Virus record (IMG/VR): IMGVR_UViG_3300008267_000369 | Coordinates: 1-24,157 of that record | From: a virus | Strand: one strand, 5' to 3' | Length of the DNA stretch: 24,157 nucleotides | Shown here: positions 23,806 through 24,157 of the stretch, piece after piece | Layout of the letters: every line of letters starts with the position of its first letter | Numbering within the stretch: position 1 is the first letter of the stretch | Made by a program: the position numbers and the translations under genes | Notes under the pieces: model-generated | Told to the model about the DNA's origin: nothing | Databases searched by the model: none | The model's input: the letters and a program-made list of their open reading frames with translations, nothing else

Positions 23806-23836
23806 CTAATATACTACACTAATTCACTAAATGCAA
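23806..23836 (-). promoter_or_regulatory. Candidate promoter P1 of gp32
   Basis: On the minus strand TTTGCA (TTG at 23836-23834) is followed after 20 bases by TATATTAG (23813-23806), the same octamer as in P2, 56 bases further upstream and with the same AG in front of it (AGTATATTAG). The spacer carries a short direct repeat of TTAGTG. The pair suggests tandem promoters driving gp32. Confidence 0.5.
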
Positions 23837-23850
23837 ATTTTTTTTAAAAT

Positions 23851-23883
23851 AAAAATAAAAAAAATCCTCAGTTAAGAGGATTT
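23851..23883 (-). terminator. Intrinsic terminator after the 85-aa gene
   Basis: AAATCCTC (23862-23869) and GAGGATTT (23876-23883) form an 8-bp stem with a 6-base loop that reads TTAACT in transcript sense. On the minus strand it is followed by a long T-rich run (bases 23864 to 23851). It begins 3 bases after the stop of the 85-residue gene and ends that transcript just before the gp32 promoters. Confidence 0.9.
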
Positions 23884-23886
23884 AAT

Positions 23887-24144
23887 TTATTTAATATCTT
23901 CTTCATCATAGTCATTAAAACTATTCTTGATTTCTTCATCACTGAATTCATCAACCTCTTTTTGTGTTAAGACATATTCTTTTTCTTTTTCATCTTGTTC
24001 ATCTTTATCTTCCCAATATTCACTTATAGGTATATTGAAAGGAAAACCTTTTAAAGAAATTAATTGTTGTCTTTCAACTGGAGTTGGATTTCTTTTTTTG
24101 AACTCTGTTTCTAATTCACTAATTTTATTACCCAATGCATCCAT
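23887..24144 (-). CDS. Small acidic protein, possibly extending past the window edge
   Basis: Eighty-five residues from ATG 24144 (MDALGNKISELETEFKKRNP...). The frame stays open upstream to the window edge (24156), so the true start may lie outside and the gene may be 5'-partial. The product begins with a helix that could form a coiled coil (NKISELETEFKKR), continues with a VERQQLISLKGFPFNIP stretch, and ends in a strongly acidic tail (DEEIKNSFNDYDEEDIK). I do not recognise a family; the acidic composition fits a small early phage protein or a partner of a basic protein. It is followed by a clear terminator and lies upstream of the gp32 promoters. Confidence 0.7.
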   Translation of the reverse strand: MDALGNKISELETEFKKRNPTPVERQQLISLKGFPFNIPISEYWEDKDEQDEKEKEYVLTQKEVDEFSDEEIKNSFNDYDEEDIK

Positions 24145-24157
24145 GTTTGAAATTCTA

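Overview
The window is a stretch of an AT-rich, tailed-phage (T4-like myovirus) genome that most likely infects a Bacteroidota host. The phage assignment rests on gp32, UvsX, a T4-type RNase H, a DnaB/gp41-type helicase, NrdA/NrdB and the baseplate wedge proteins gp25 and gp6 lying together on one strand. The host assignment is an inference from three things: start codons preceded by A-rich leaders with no Shine-Dalgarno sequence, candidate promoters resembling the Bacteroidota form (TTG, 19-20 bp, TAnnTT-G), and SprB-like adhesin repeats in a tail protein.

Every supported gene is on the minus strand, so the window reads from right to left in transcription order. The right part (24.1-18.5 kb) is the replication/recombination block: a small acidic protein, then after a terminator and tandem promoters gp32 (single-strand binding), UvsX (recombinase), RNase H/5' exonuclease (GTG start), an unrecognised 162-residue protein and the replicative helicase. 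The middle (18.5-15.4 kb) is nrdB-nrdA, class I ribonucleotide reductase with all key residues visible, closed by a bidirectional terminator at about 15.35 kb.

Left of that terminator the late structural block begins with a T4-late-promoter-like TATAAATA element before gp25. It continues through gp6, a 127-residue membrane protein, a 1528-residue multidomain protein (carboxypeptidase-regulatory-like domain, double membrane-spanning segment, Cys cluster, three SprB-like repeats), four unrecognised structural-looking proteins, a 46-residue micro-protein, an 897-residue protein with a P2 gpI-like segment and a Cys-rich C-terminal third, and a final gene cut by the window edge. Genes in this block are packed within a few bases or overlap, which suggests one late operon building the baseplate and adsorption apparatus.

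No tRNA, CRISPR array, insertion sequence or attachment site was seen, and no gene-free stretch exceeds 300 bases. The most unusual content is the baseplate region (membrane segments and host-adhesin-like repeats in tail proteins), the cellular-SSB-like C-terminal tip on gp32, and the shared design of the terminators and promoters.
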